Both the position numbers and the translations under genes were made by a program. Below the pieces are notes generated by a model that saw only the letters and a list, made by a program, of their open reading frames with translations, ran no database searches and was not told the origin of the DNA. A stretch of DNA of 19,529 bases. Origin: Azonexus sp. (GTDB taxonomy: Bacteria; Pseudomonadota; Gammaproteobacteria; Burkholderiales; Rhodocyclaceae). How positions within the stretch are numbered: the stretch's first letter is position 1; the number at the start of each line of letters is the position of its first letter. Shown piece by piece: positions 7,799-14,986 of this stretch. The stretch spans positions 1 to 19,529 of the forward strand of contig JAITWU010000048.1 of NCBI GenBank assembly GCA_031285115.1, written 5' to 3'.

Positions 7799-7892
7799 TT
7801 GTGGAGCGTAGAAGCTCTCCAATTTTCTTTGAGGAGCGCAATTGTAAAAATAGACTCCACAAAACGACTTGTGGAGTGGGGTGACTCCACAA
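7799..7892 (-). promoter_or_regulatory. Alternating ttgtggagt repeats forming competing hairpins after fic
   Basis: ttgtggag is at 7799-7806. Inverted and direct 9-base copies follow at 7854-7862 (actccacaa), 7869-7877 (ttgtggagt) and 7884-7892 (actccacaa), the last three starting exactly 15 bases apart. The middle copy can pair perfectly with either neighbour, so two mutually exclusive 9-bp hairpins with 6-base loops are possible. It begins 6 bases beyond the fic stop in the transcribed direction, and a T-rich stretch (ctattttta on the minus strand, 7844-7852) follows the distal hairpin. It may be a terminator or attenuator between fic and hsdM. Confidence 0.45.
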
Positions 7893-7897
7893 CCGGA

Positions 7898-9013
7898 CTA
7901 AAGCACATCCCGCCCCTCCGCCAGATTGATGAGCCGGGGAAAACACAAAGTCGCAGGACGGCGACCGCTTCCCGCCTGTAGCTCCCGCAAGATACCGCCG
8001 TCACGCAATTGGCGTAGCAAGCTGGGCGCAGTTTTTTCGTGGATACCGAACTCTTGGCTCAATTGCTCGGACAAATCAGAGATGCGGAAAATTGGCTTGC
8101 TGAAAATCGCATCCAGCAAATGCACCGTGTACTGTGAGTGCGTAAGCGAGTGAATAGCCTGCTTCATCTCCTCGTATAGCACTTTAATGGCAGTGACACG
8201 CTGACTGTTCTGTCGCGCCTGTGCCAGCACAGCTTGCAGGAAGAAGGCGATCCAGCCATTCCAGTCACCACTGGCGGAAATGCTTTTGAGTCTTGCATAG
8301 TATTCGCTGCGATTACTTTCCATGTACTCAGACAAATAGAACATGGGCTGCGACAGCACTCGCTTTTGGTATAAAAATAAAGGGATCAGAATGCGGCCTA
8401 TGCGTCCGTTGCCATCCTTAAATGGGTGTAGCAATTCAAATTGGGCGTGTACCACCGCTGTTTGCAACAGAAAATCAATGTCATCACTGTCCAGATACTG
8501 CTCCCACGCCTGCAAATGATCGGGAAGTTGCAAGGGATTGGGAGGCACAAAGCTGGCCTGCTCAATGGTGCAACCATAAGAACCAATCCAGTTTTGGTCG
8601 CGGCGAAATTCGCCAGGTGTTTTATCCTGCCCGCGCACACTGTCCATTAGGATACGGTGCAACTCGCGCACGAAAGACAATCGAATGGGATAGTCTTTCA
8701 GATATTCGCGCGCTGCAAATAGCGCCTTGCGGTAATTGGAGATTTCCTGAATATCCTGGAATTTTTCACCCTCTTTCAGCAACCCGGCTTCCTGTTCCAG
8801 CACCTCATCCACTGTTGCTTGAGTACCTTCGATCCGGGATGACAGCACGGCTTCTTGAGTGGTCAGTGGCGACAGCATAACCGCAGGATTGGGAATGCCT
8901 TGCAGCAGTCCGTCATAACGTGCCAGTTCGCTGTTCGCCTGTCCAACCAACGGTAATAAACGCCGATAATCCAAATCTGTCAGTGGCAAAATATTCGGGA
9001 TGTACGAGGTCAT
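7898..9013 (-). CDS. Class II Fic family protein (probable AMP-transferase) in the RM locus
   Basis: 371 residues. A Fic_N-type N-terminus precedes the Fic core with the catalytic motif HPFKDGNGRIGR (196-207, consensus HPFx(D/E)GNGRxxR); H196 is the catalytic base and the arginines bind ATP. SSRIEG at 58-63 matches the (S/T)xxxE(G/N) inhibitory helix, and its position N-terminal to the Fic core makes this class II: E62 should block ATP until relieved. A helical, winged-helix-like tail (about 300-371, 'IHEKTAPSLLRQLRDGGIL') probably binds DNA or dimerises. Such enzymes usually AMPylate a protein target, unknown here. The start at 9013 has AGGAGA 7 bases upstream and overlaps the hsdS stop (ATGA, 9013-9010), so translation is coupled to hsdS. 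Base composition is more AT-rich than the core genes, consistent with transfer. Confidence 0.92.
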   Translation of the reverse strand: MTSYIPNILPLTDLDYRRLLPLVGQANSELARYDGLLQGIPNPAVMLSPLTTQEAVLSSRIEGTQATVDEVLEQEAGLLKEGEKFQDIQEISNYRKALFAAREYLKDYPIRLSFVRELHRILMDSVRGQDKTPGEFRRDQNWIGSYGCTIEQASFVPPNPLQLPDHLQAWEQYLDSDDIDFLLQTAVVHAQFELLHPFKDGNGRIGRILIPLFLYQKRVLSQPMFYLSEYMESNRSEYYARLKSISASGDWNGWIAFFLQAVLAQARQNSQRVTAIKVLYEEMKQAIHSLTHSQYTVHLLDAIFSKPIFRISDLSEQLSQEFGIHEKTAPSLLRQLRDGGILRELQAGSGRRPATLCFPRLINLAEGRDVL

Positions 9014-10740
9014 TTCAGGTTCTCCTTGGTTTTTCGCTCGCGCGGTTTCTTCTTGTTCTGTGGCGTGTTCAAACTGTAGGGGCGGCATTCTGCCGCCCGT
9101 TGTTGTTTGACCGAAGCGGGCGGCAGAATGCCGCCCCTACGAGGGATCGCACGCTCGGCGCGGATACGCTCCAGCAGGGCGCAGGCGGGTTCGTCGTTCG
9201 GGTCTTGCGGGACGAGTTGACCGCAGAAGGCGGCGCGGAGGATGTTTTGGCGTTGGGCGGCGGATTGTTTGAGGGCGTGCCTTATTGATTCTTCTTGTAA
9301 TTCCATCGCTTCTAGTTGTGATTTCAATACGATAGCAAGCTCCTTAATCTCTTGTGTCGGAGGTAATGGAACCCAAACAGCCGCAACCTGTTGGAGATTC
9401 AAGCCCGGTTTACCGGCTCCATAAGCAGCGTTATTTAACTGGCCACGTCCTCCCGCATTTGTAGTGAGAAAGGAATGCAAAAAATCCGCAAGTTCTGAGT
9501 CTACGGGTCTAATCAATGCAACGTGTTGGCTAACGTAAGTCTCGTTGATTTCAGAGTTAATGCGTGCAGTTTTTCCTACGTTTGCTCCTGTTATTGTTAG
9601 CAGTAAATCATTTCTTCTGGCCTTTGTGCGCGCTCCTTCTGCGGTTGTCGGTGGATTGACATATGCAATATCCGACAAATTTAGCCAGTCTCTGTTGATA
9701 TTTTGCGACCGAATAAACATTGCCCCGGATTTTGCATAGTAATCAGCCCAACCGCGAGAACCACTGGTAATAAATTCAGACAACTGATCCACACTCGCCC
9801 AAACCCACCCCTCCGGCAATTCCGGAAAACCACTGGTATCCGGTTTGACCGGCTCGGGATATTTCTTTCGCCAATCTTTCGGCGGTGTTTTGCCTTGTTC
9901 CTTGAATTTGGCGAGCTGCTTGGCTTCCCAGCGGGCGCGGCGTTCGGCGAGGATGCGGGCCAACAGTTTCGCACCAGTTTCGTAGGGGCGGCATTTTGCC
10001 GCCCGTTGCGCAGGTGGATTCTTCGTGCCACCTTCATTTATCGAAGGATTTGCGGGCGGCAGAATGCCGCCCCTACAACAGGTTTCATCATCTGCCGCCC
10101 GTTGTTTTTCCGCCCGCCACTCTGCCGTGAGTGCGCCTTCCACGGCAGCTTTCAGCAAAGATTGACGATATTGCGCCAGCTTCTTTTGTGCGGCCTTGAG
10201 TTCGGCCACGCCTGCATCGAGGTCGGTAAGGAGTTCTTCGAGTTTGGCGATGATGCGGGTTTGTTCGGCGGCGGGAGGAACAGGAACGTCAACAGTTGCG
10301 AGCCATTTCGTTGGCACACGAAGCTGACCGGCTGTACCTGTCATGTGATGGCGGGCAAGCTTGCGAAATTCAGGTTGCGACAAATAATGTGCAAGCCAAG
10401 TACCCGTAACGACTGCACTTGGTCGCAAAACATGAAATTCCGTAGAACCGAAGGCGTAGCGGTTGGATAACTGGGGAACCAGTGCGCCTTTGCCATTTTC
10501 CATGCAGGGCGTGATTTTGGCGAACAAAACATCACCTTCGGCAAAGTATGTATAGCCCTTGCGAACTTCACCCAATGGGCGAAGTTGCGAAGCATCAAGT
10601 CCGCCGAAATTTTCTTGAACAGCGGACATGGGAACAAAATGAACTGAGGCATCGTCTGCTAAATCCGCATTAAACTTTGGACTGAGGTCGGCGATGCCTT
10701 GAATCTCGGCGTGTACCCACCCATTCGGCAACTCACTCAC
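9010..10740 (-). CDS. hsdS: Type I restriction-modification specificity subunit with in-frame palindromic inserts
   Basis: HsdS chooses the bipartite DNA target of the type I enzyme. It has 576 residues from a GTG at 10740 that overlaps the upstream TGA as GTGA, with GGTGGGGG just upstream; an ATG at 10770 would extend it by 10 residues. TRD1 spans about 5-155 ('LPNGWVHAEI'), conserved helix CR1 about 156-210 ('AEQTRIIAKLEELL'), TRD2 about 305-460 ('LPEGWVWASV'), and CR2 about 462-512. Two inserts are not HsdS sequence: residues 222-254 (CRGGILPPA...CRPYE) in the inter-domain linker and 534-555 (RRGGILPPA...CRPYS) in the tail, both encoded by the same palindromic element and both keeping the frame. 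Without them the length would be close to the usual family length. The fic start overlaps its stop. Target sequence unknown. Confidence 0.94.
   Translation of the reverse strand: MSELPNGWVHAEIQGIADLSPKFNADLADDASVHFVPMSAVQENFGGLDASQLRPLGEVRKGYTYFAEGDVLFAKITPCMENGKGALVPQLSNRYAFGSTEFHVLRPSAVVTGTWLAHYLSQPEFRKLARHHMTGTAGQLRVPTKWLATVDVPVPPAAEQTRIIAKLEELLTDLDAGVAELKAAQKKLAQYRQSLLKAAVEGALTAEWRAEKQRAADDETCCRGGILPPANPSINEGGTKNPPAQRAAKCRPYETGAKLLARILAERRARWEAKQLAKFKEQGKTPPKDWRKKYPEPVKPDTSGFPELPEGWVWASVDQLSEFITSGSRGWADYYAKSGAMFIRSQNINRDWLNLSDIAYVNPPTTAEGARTKARRNDLLLTITGANVGKTARINSEINETYVSQHVALIRPVDSELADFLHSFLTTNAGGRGQLNNAAYGAGKPGLNLQQVAAVWVPLPPTQEIKELAIVLKSQLEAMELQEESIRHALKQSAAQRQNILRAAFCGQLVPQDPNDEPACALLERIRAERAIPRRGGILPPASVKQQRAAECRPYSLNTPQNKKKPRERKTKENLK
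9076..9140. repeat. Palindromic element, copy 1, inside the hsdS C-terminal coding region
   Basis: Bases 9076-9099 (beginning gtaggggcggcattctgc) and 9117-9140 are perfect 24-bp reverse complements around a 17-base loop. On the minus strand it is read in frame as RGGILPPASVKQQRAAECRPY. It looks like a REP- or MITE-like dispersed element, not part of the HsdS fold. Confidence 0.8.
9982..10076. repeat. Palindromic element, copy 2, inside the hsdS central linker
   Basis: Bases 9982-10005 and 10053-10076 are 24-bp inverted repeats with one mismatch, around a 47-base loop. The arms are those of the 9076-9140 copy; the loops differ. It is read in the same frame as the other copy (RGGILPPA ... RAAKCRPY). 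A partial arm, tctgccgcccgttg, follows at 10091-10104, suggesting repeated insertion at this spot. Confidence 0.8.
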
Positions 10741-11909
10741 GCCGCCCCCACCTGTTCCACTGGCGGCCAAGTCTTGGCTTCGACACGCTCCCGATACCAG
10801 CGGTGCATGGCGGCATCGTCCACGGCGTATTCGCTGCGTGCCGATTTCCAGACCAAGGGAGGATTATGCTGACGCAGGCTTTCAAGCGCAGTTTGTGCCT
10901 TCTGCGCGGAAACCTTGCCTGCGGTTTTTTGCTGATAAAAAGCCAGTGCATCCGCATCGTAAGGACGAAAGCGTTGTTCTTTTTCGAGCATACGCCAGAG
11001 CACGGCGCGCTCAAGTGGATTGAGGCCAAGATAGTCAGATTCCATCTGCGCCTGGTCATCGCGCAGGCGTTGTTCCGCAATAGCGGCAACGGCAGACTCA
11101 AAGCGGCCTTCAATTGCAGCGAATGGACTTAATGCTTCGGTTAGTGCTGCCAAAAAGAACTGTGGCCGGTGGCCGAATCGCTCAAACGCATGGGATAGCA
11201 CCGCTTTATTGACTGGGCGCAAACCGGGTTGCTGTTGTTCCATGAGGTCAGCCACATAAGCAATGAAATCATCCCCCAGTTCGGGCATGCGCTGAATTTG
11301 CGAGCCATAAAAAGGGGCACTGTTGTTGTTGACCAGGCGCAGCAATTTGTCTCGGTCGGAGCCGGACATGACGAGCATCAGATTCACTTTTCCGGGCGCA
11401 TTCATTTGGTCGCGGGCTGATTTCAATGCAGTCATGGCATCTTCACCGGCTTCGCTGGTGAGTGCGTGCTGGGCCTCGTCAATGATTAAAACGACAGGTT
11501 TGCCAGCGCTTTCGCGCAGGGTTCTTAAAGCCTCAACCAGGGTGGCGCCGTCAATACGGCCTATTTTGCTGGTGTCAATCTTCAACGCTCCTGCAATGTT
11601 GACGCTTTCCAGCCCGGTGGCTTGGGCTGTTTTGGCAAGCCAGCCCAGATGTGATTGCAGGGCTTTCCCAATGACGTTGGCAATCAGCTCGCCAGGGTCG
11701 CGGCGCTTGTGAGTCCACAGGTCAACGTAAACAACAATCAATCCTTGGCGCTCCAGCTCAGGTTTGAGGTCTTCGGTGAGAAAAGTGGATTTGCCAGTAC
11801 GACGGGGGGCAGCAAGAAACAAGCCGTTATGGGCATCGCCAAACAGGTTTTTGCCTTGTATGGCCGTTGCAAGCTCTTGAGCAAGCGCGACTCTCTGGAA
11901 GTGGAGCAT
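10737..11909 (-). CDS. AAA/STAND-like P-loop ATPase embedded between hsdR and hsdS
   Basis: 390-residue ATPase of the AAA_16/ORC-like type. Walker A is APRRTGKST (34-42), Walker B VVLIIDEAQ (139-147), and 'LMLVMSGSDRDKL' (177-189) looks like a sensor strand. The C-terminal part (about 298-375, from 'LNPLERAVLWRMLEKE') resembles a winged helix, so DNA binding is plausible. AAGGA lies 7 bases before the ATG at 11909. Its stop overlaps the GTG start of hsdS, so the two are co-translated. It is not a standard Hsd subunit; accessory genes between hsd genes are known in some type I loci. Role inferred only: regulation of the RM complex, target sensing, or an additional defence activity. No nuclease or membrane segment is visible. 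Confidence 0.85.
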   Translation of the reverse strand: MLHFQRVALAQELATAIQGKNLFGDAHNGLFLAAPRRTGKSTFLTEDLKPELERQGLIVVYVDLWTHKRRDPGELIANVIGKALQSHLGWLAKTAQATGLESVNIAGALKIDTSKIGRIDGATLVEALRTLRESAGKPVVLIIDEAQHALTSEAGEDAMTALKSARDQMNAPGKVNLMLVMSGSDRDKLLRLVNNNSAPFYGSQIQRMPELGDDFIAYVADLMEQQQPGLRPVNKAVLSHAFERFGHRPQFFLAALTEALSPFAAIEGRFESAVAAIAEQRLRDDQAQMESDYLGLNPLERAVLWRMLEKEQRFRPYDADALAFYQQKTAGKVSAQKAQTALESLRQHNPPLVWKSARSEYAVDDAAMHRWYRERVEAKTWPPVEQVGAA

Positions 11910-11976
11910 GATTTATCCTTTTATATTTAATAATTCATAAATTATGATTTCTTAAATAATACGCCATAATCAGGAT
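11910..11976 (-). promoter_or_regulatory. AT-rich leader of the ATPase-hsdS-fic genes with a palindrome
   Basis: The 67-bp gap between hsdR and the ATPase gene is strongly AT-rich. It holds a 6-1-6 palindrome tcataa-a-ttatga (11935-11947) and the ribosome site aaggat. It could be a secondary promoter with an operator, allowing the ATPase, hsdS and fic to be expressed apart from hsdR. No confident -35/-10 pair was assigned. Confidence 0.35.
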
Positions 11977-14757
11977 CTACGCCACCAACTCCTCATTCAT
12001 CTGCGCCATCAGCCCATCCAATTCCTTGCCAAACAATCCCCATGCCTTTTGCAAGCCACCCTTGCCTGCCAGTTCGGCGTAATCAAAATCATCGCGGTTG
12101 ATGCTGCAACTGCTGGCGATGTGGTCTTTCATCAGGCGCAGCCATGCCATCTGCTCGGGGGTGAAGGCGGTGGCGCGCTGGGCGTTGTGGCGGAATATCC
12201 AGGCTTGGAAGCGTTTGTCCACCTCGTCGGCAAAGGGTTTGAGTTCCGTGTCCAGCCCCAGCGCGAAACGTACCAGTGAGACCAGATCGGTGAGTTGCCG
12301 TTTGCGGTCGGCGCCTTTGACTTGAGTCGCTTGCACACGGGCGTAGGCGTTCCAGAGTTTTTCAGTGGTGAGCATCAGCGGCGGTTTGGCGAGGTGCGCG
12401 TGCAGGTCTTCGATCATGTCGAAGGTAAGGGCGCGGCGTTGATACGGCTGCTGGTAGAAAAAGCTCAGGGCGGCAATGTCGTCCTTGTGCTGCTTGAGGG
12501 TGTCGGCAAAGGTTTGAATCACCGTTTGCGCCTGCGCCTCGGCCTGTGCGGAAAAGCCGCTGAAGGTGACTTGATCGAGGTTCAGGATGTCGATCAGTTG
12601 TTCGCGCTCGCGGCGGGCGTTGTCGATCTCATCGCGCAGTTCGGGCTTGTCGAAGGGCGCACAGGCGGCGGCAACGCGGGTGGCGCGGGCGGCGGCGATT
12701 TCTTCGGGCAGCAGGGTGTCTTCGTTGCGGGTAATGCCCTTGGTTTTGGCAGTGGTGAGCGCATCCTGCACGATGGCGTCGGGGTCGAGCGCGGCGATCA
12801 AACGCTTGCCCAAATCACCAACCGAAATGCCGTCGGCTGTTTTTTCAATGCGCGCCCTGGCTTTGTCGTCGAGTTGTTTGTTCAGGCGCACAAGGCGGTT
12901 GCCGAGTGAGAGCACGGTGTCATCGTCATGGCTGTTCATGGCGACGGCGAGCAACAGGTCTTTGAGCGCCACGCCGGGTTTCTTTTCCAGCGGGCGGCTT
13001 TCTGTCTTGAGCGATTTTTCCACGCCAACGGCGTCGATCAGCACAAAATGGGTTTTGGCGCCATCGGCGGATTGGCTCACGCGCTGAAGGCCATCGGCAT
13101 CCAGACTGCGCACGCCGCGCCCTTTCATTTGTTCGTAATAGCCTTTGCTGCGCACATCACGCATGAAAAGCAGAATTTCGAGCGGTTTGACATCGGTGCC
13201 GGTGGCGATCATGTCCACGGTGACGGCAATGCGCGGATGGTAGTCGTTGCGGAAGCTGGCGAGGATGCTGTCGGGGTCTTCTTCGGCGCGGTAGGTGACT
13301 TTTTTGCAGAAGGCATTGCCCTCGTTATAAACCTCGCGCACGATTTTGATGATGTCGTCGGCGTGGCTGTCGGTCTTGGCGAAAATCAGCGTCTTGGGCG
13401 TTTCTTGGCGCGCCGGGAAAATTTGTGTCTCCACCGCAGTTTTCATCGCGGTAATGACTTCACGAATCTGGCTCGGATTGACGACGGATTTATCCAGTTC
13501 CTTGCCGGTGTAAATGATGTCTTCTTCCGTTTGCGCCCAGCGTTTGGCGCGTGTTTGGCGGTCGCGGTGATCAACCCATTCTTTGGTTTCTATCGTTGCG
13601 CCGGTGCGGGTGATTTTGGTTTCAATTTCATAAACGTCATAGCCGACGTTGACGCCATCGACCACAGATTGCTCGTAGCTGTATTCGGCAACGACATTGC
13701 CACCGAAAAAGCCGTAGGTGCGCTGGTCGGGCGTGGCGGTCAGGCCAGTCAAAAAGGCATCGAAATAATCGAGCACCTGCTTCCACAGGTTGTAGATGCT
13801 GCGGTGGCATTCGTCGATGATGATGAGGTCGAAGGTTTCGCTGGGAATGTGGGCGTTGTAAATGACTTCCCTGGCCTGATTTTGTGTTTGCTGCACTTCG
13901 TTGAGCGAAATATCTTCCGCCGATTCATCCATCGGCTCGCCGCTCAAAATTGAATAGATGCGCTGGATGGTGCTGATGCACACCTGTGAATGCGGGTCGA
14001 TGCTGGAAGATGCCAGCCGCTGTACGTTGTAAAGTTCGGTGAATTTGCGACCATCGTCGGGCGGTGTGTAGGCCATAAACTCTTGATGCGCCTGCTTGCC
14101 GAGGTTGCGCGTATCGACCAGAAACAGAATGCGCTTTGCGCCGCCGAATTTGAGCAGGCGATACACCGAGGTGATGGCGGTAAAAGTTTTGCCCGCGCCG
14201 GTGGCCATGTGGATGAGGGCGCGGGGCTTGTTTTGCGCGAGGGATTTTTCCAGCCCCTTGACGGCGCTGATCTGGCAATCGCGCAGGTTTTGTTGCGGTA
14301 GCGCAGGCATTTGTTCAGCCAGACGACGCCGCAGGGTTTCGGACTGGGCCAGCCACTGCGTCAGAGTTTCCGGCTTGAAGAAATGGAAAATTTCACGCGA
14401 GCGCGGCGCGGGGTCGGTGTTGTCGGTGAAACGAATGATCTGGCCGGTGGCTTCAAACAAAAAACGTAGCGGCGCGTTGTCCTTGCGCCATTTGAGATTG
14501 GCGACGGCGTAGCGTGCAGTCTGCGCTTCGGCTACGGTCAGGTTTTCGCCTGCACTGTCTTTCTTGGCTTCAATCACGCCGCAAGGCTGGCGATCGACGA
14601 ACAGTACGTAATCGGCTGGGCCGGTGTCGGTGGGATATTCACGCACGGCCACGCCGCGCCCGGCGGCGAGGTTGAGTTGCTTCATGTCCTGAATGATCCA
14701 GCCCGCTTGTTCGAGCTTGCGGTCGATTTGCTGGCGTGCTCTGGTTTCGGGGGTCAT
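11977..14757 (-). CDS. hsdR: Type I restriction-modification restriction/translocase subunit
   Basis: 926-residue HsdR of the EcoEI-like size class. The N-terminal endonuclease domain has the PD-(D/E)xK arrangement, D49 in 'GPADYVLF' and E63-A-K65 in 'GVIEAKK'. The SF2 translocase follows with Walker A GAGKT (187-191), DECH (315-318), LTATP (339-343) and a motif VI-like 'QMKGRGVRS' near 545. The C-terminal region ('GGLQKAWGLFGKELDGL') is the helical part that docks on the methyltransferase. All catalytic residues are intact, so restriction should be active. With HsdM2-HsdS it cuts unmodified DNA after ATP-driven translocation. The ATG at 14757 has no strong ribosome site. First gene of the locus; the promoter should lie in 14758-14850, where the dnaE remnant starts. 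Confidence 0.96.
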   Translation of the reverse strand: MTPETRARQQIDRKLEQAGWIIQDMKQLNLAAGRGVAVREYPTDTGPADYVLFVDRQPCGVIEAKKDSAGENLTVAEAQTARYAVANLKWRKDNAPLRFLFEATGQIIRFTDNTDPAPRSREIFHFFKPETLTQWLAQSETLRRRLAEQMPALPQQNLRDCQISAVKGLEKSLAQNKPRALIHMATGAGKTFTAITSVYRLLKFGGAKRILFLVDTRNLGKQAHQEFMAYTPPDDGRKFTELYNVQRLASSSIDPHSQVCISTIQRIYSILSGEPMDESAEDISLNEVQQTQNQAREVIYNAHIPSETFDLIIIDECHRSIYNLWKQVLDYFDAFLTGLTATPDQRTYGFFGGNVVAEYSYEQSVVDGVNVGYDVYEIETKITRTGATIETKEWVDHRDRQTRAKRWAQTEEDIIYTGKELDKSVVNPSQIREVITAMKTAVETQIFPARQETPKTLIFAKTDSHADDIIKIVREVYNEGNAFCKKVTYRAEEDPDSILASFRNDYHPRIAVTVDMIATGTDVKPLEILLFMRDVRSKGYYEQMKGRGVRSLDADGLQRVSQSADGAKTHFVLIDAVGVEKSLKTESRPLEKKPGVALKDLLLAVAMNSHDDDTVLSLGNRLVRLNKQLDDKARARIEKTADGISVGDLGKRLIAALDPDAIVQDALTTAKTKGITRNEDTLLPEEIAAARATRVAAACAPFDKPELRDEIDNARREREQLIDILNLDQVTFSGFSAQAEAQAQTVIQTFADTLKQHKDDIAALSFFYQQPYQRRALTFDMIEDLHAHLAKPPLMLTTEKLWNAYARVQATQVKGADRKRQLTDLVSLVRFALGLDTELKPFADEVDKRFQAWIFRHNAQRATAFTPEQMAWLRLMKDHIASSCSINRDDFDYAELAGKGGLQKAWGLFGKELDGLMAQMNEELVA

Positions 14758-14778
14758 GGATTATTTTTTGCCGGATGT

Positions 14779-14808
14779 GTGATGGCGAGTCTATCACCCG
14801 ACTATCAC
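14779..14808. promoter_or_regulatory. gtgat/atcac repeats upstream of hsdR
   Basis: gtgat (14779-14783) and atcac (14793-14797) form an inverted repeat, and ctatcac recurs at 14791-14797 and 14802-14808, one helical turn apart. The position 20-50 bp upstream of the hsdR start suits an operator, but the second copy may simply be the edge of the dnaE-derived sequence. Confidence 0.25.
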
Positions 14809-14813
14809 GTCTC

Positions 14814-14927
14814 TGCCCGGTTTATCAGGCTACCGGGGTCGATGCCACCGACAAACTGCTAACCCTGGGCGAAGCCCGCGCCCGCTTCGCTAAACACCTG
14901 CTGCGCAAAACGCTTGGCGAATGGTTG
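14814..14927 (+). pseudogene. dnaE: Collapsed remnant of a second dnaE 3' region
   Basis: Three blocks match the intact dnaE in the same order and the same reading frame. Bases 14814-14846 match 4118-4150 with 3 differences in 33 (CPVYQATGVDA against CPIYQATGADA). Bases 14853-14909 match 5726-5782 with 10 differences in 57, six of them silent (KLLTLGEARARFAKHLLRK). Bases 14913-14927 are identical to 5945-5959 (LGEWL). The intervening dnaE sequence is missing, so this is an eroded copy of another allele and cannot make a polymerase. The mostly third-position differences show the two copies diverged while still functional. It lies between the hsdR start and a strong terminator. Confidence 0.85.
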
Positions 14928-14935
14928 TTTATTAA

Positions 14936-14965
14936 CGAAAAACGGGGCGCTGGCCCCGTTTTTCG
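14936..14965. terminator. Strong bidirectional intrinsic terminator
   Basis: Bases 14936-14948 (cgaaaaacggggc) pair perfectly with 14953-14965 around a gctg loop, giving a 13-bp stem with a GC core flanked by A and T runs, so it works on both strands. It ends aqpZ transcription (minus; stop at 14987) and would have served the dnaE copy whose remnant lies just upstream on the plus strand. It would also insulate hsdR from read-through. Confidence 0.85.
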
Positions 14966-14986
14966 CATGGTGGAAAGCCTTGGCGT

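Noticed and set aside
7595..7981. 128-codon plus-strand frame across the fic-hsdM gap
   Set aside because: Starts inside hsdM antisense and ends in fic antisense; the middle is hairpin repeats, with no domain or start signal.
9076..10104. Possible CRISPR-like repeats in hsdS
   Set aside because: Only two full copies about 900 bp apart with unequal loops and in-frame translation; palindromic dispersed elements, not an array.
12928..13953. 341-codon open frame on the plus strand inside hsdR
   Set aside because: Opposite strand of conserved HsdR helicase sequence, no recognisable domain and no ribosome site; a coding shadow.
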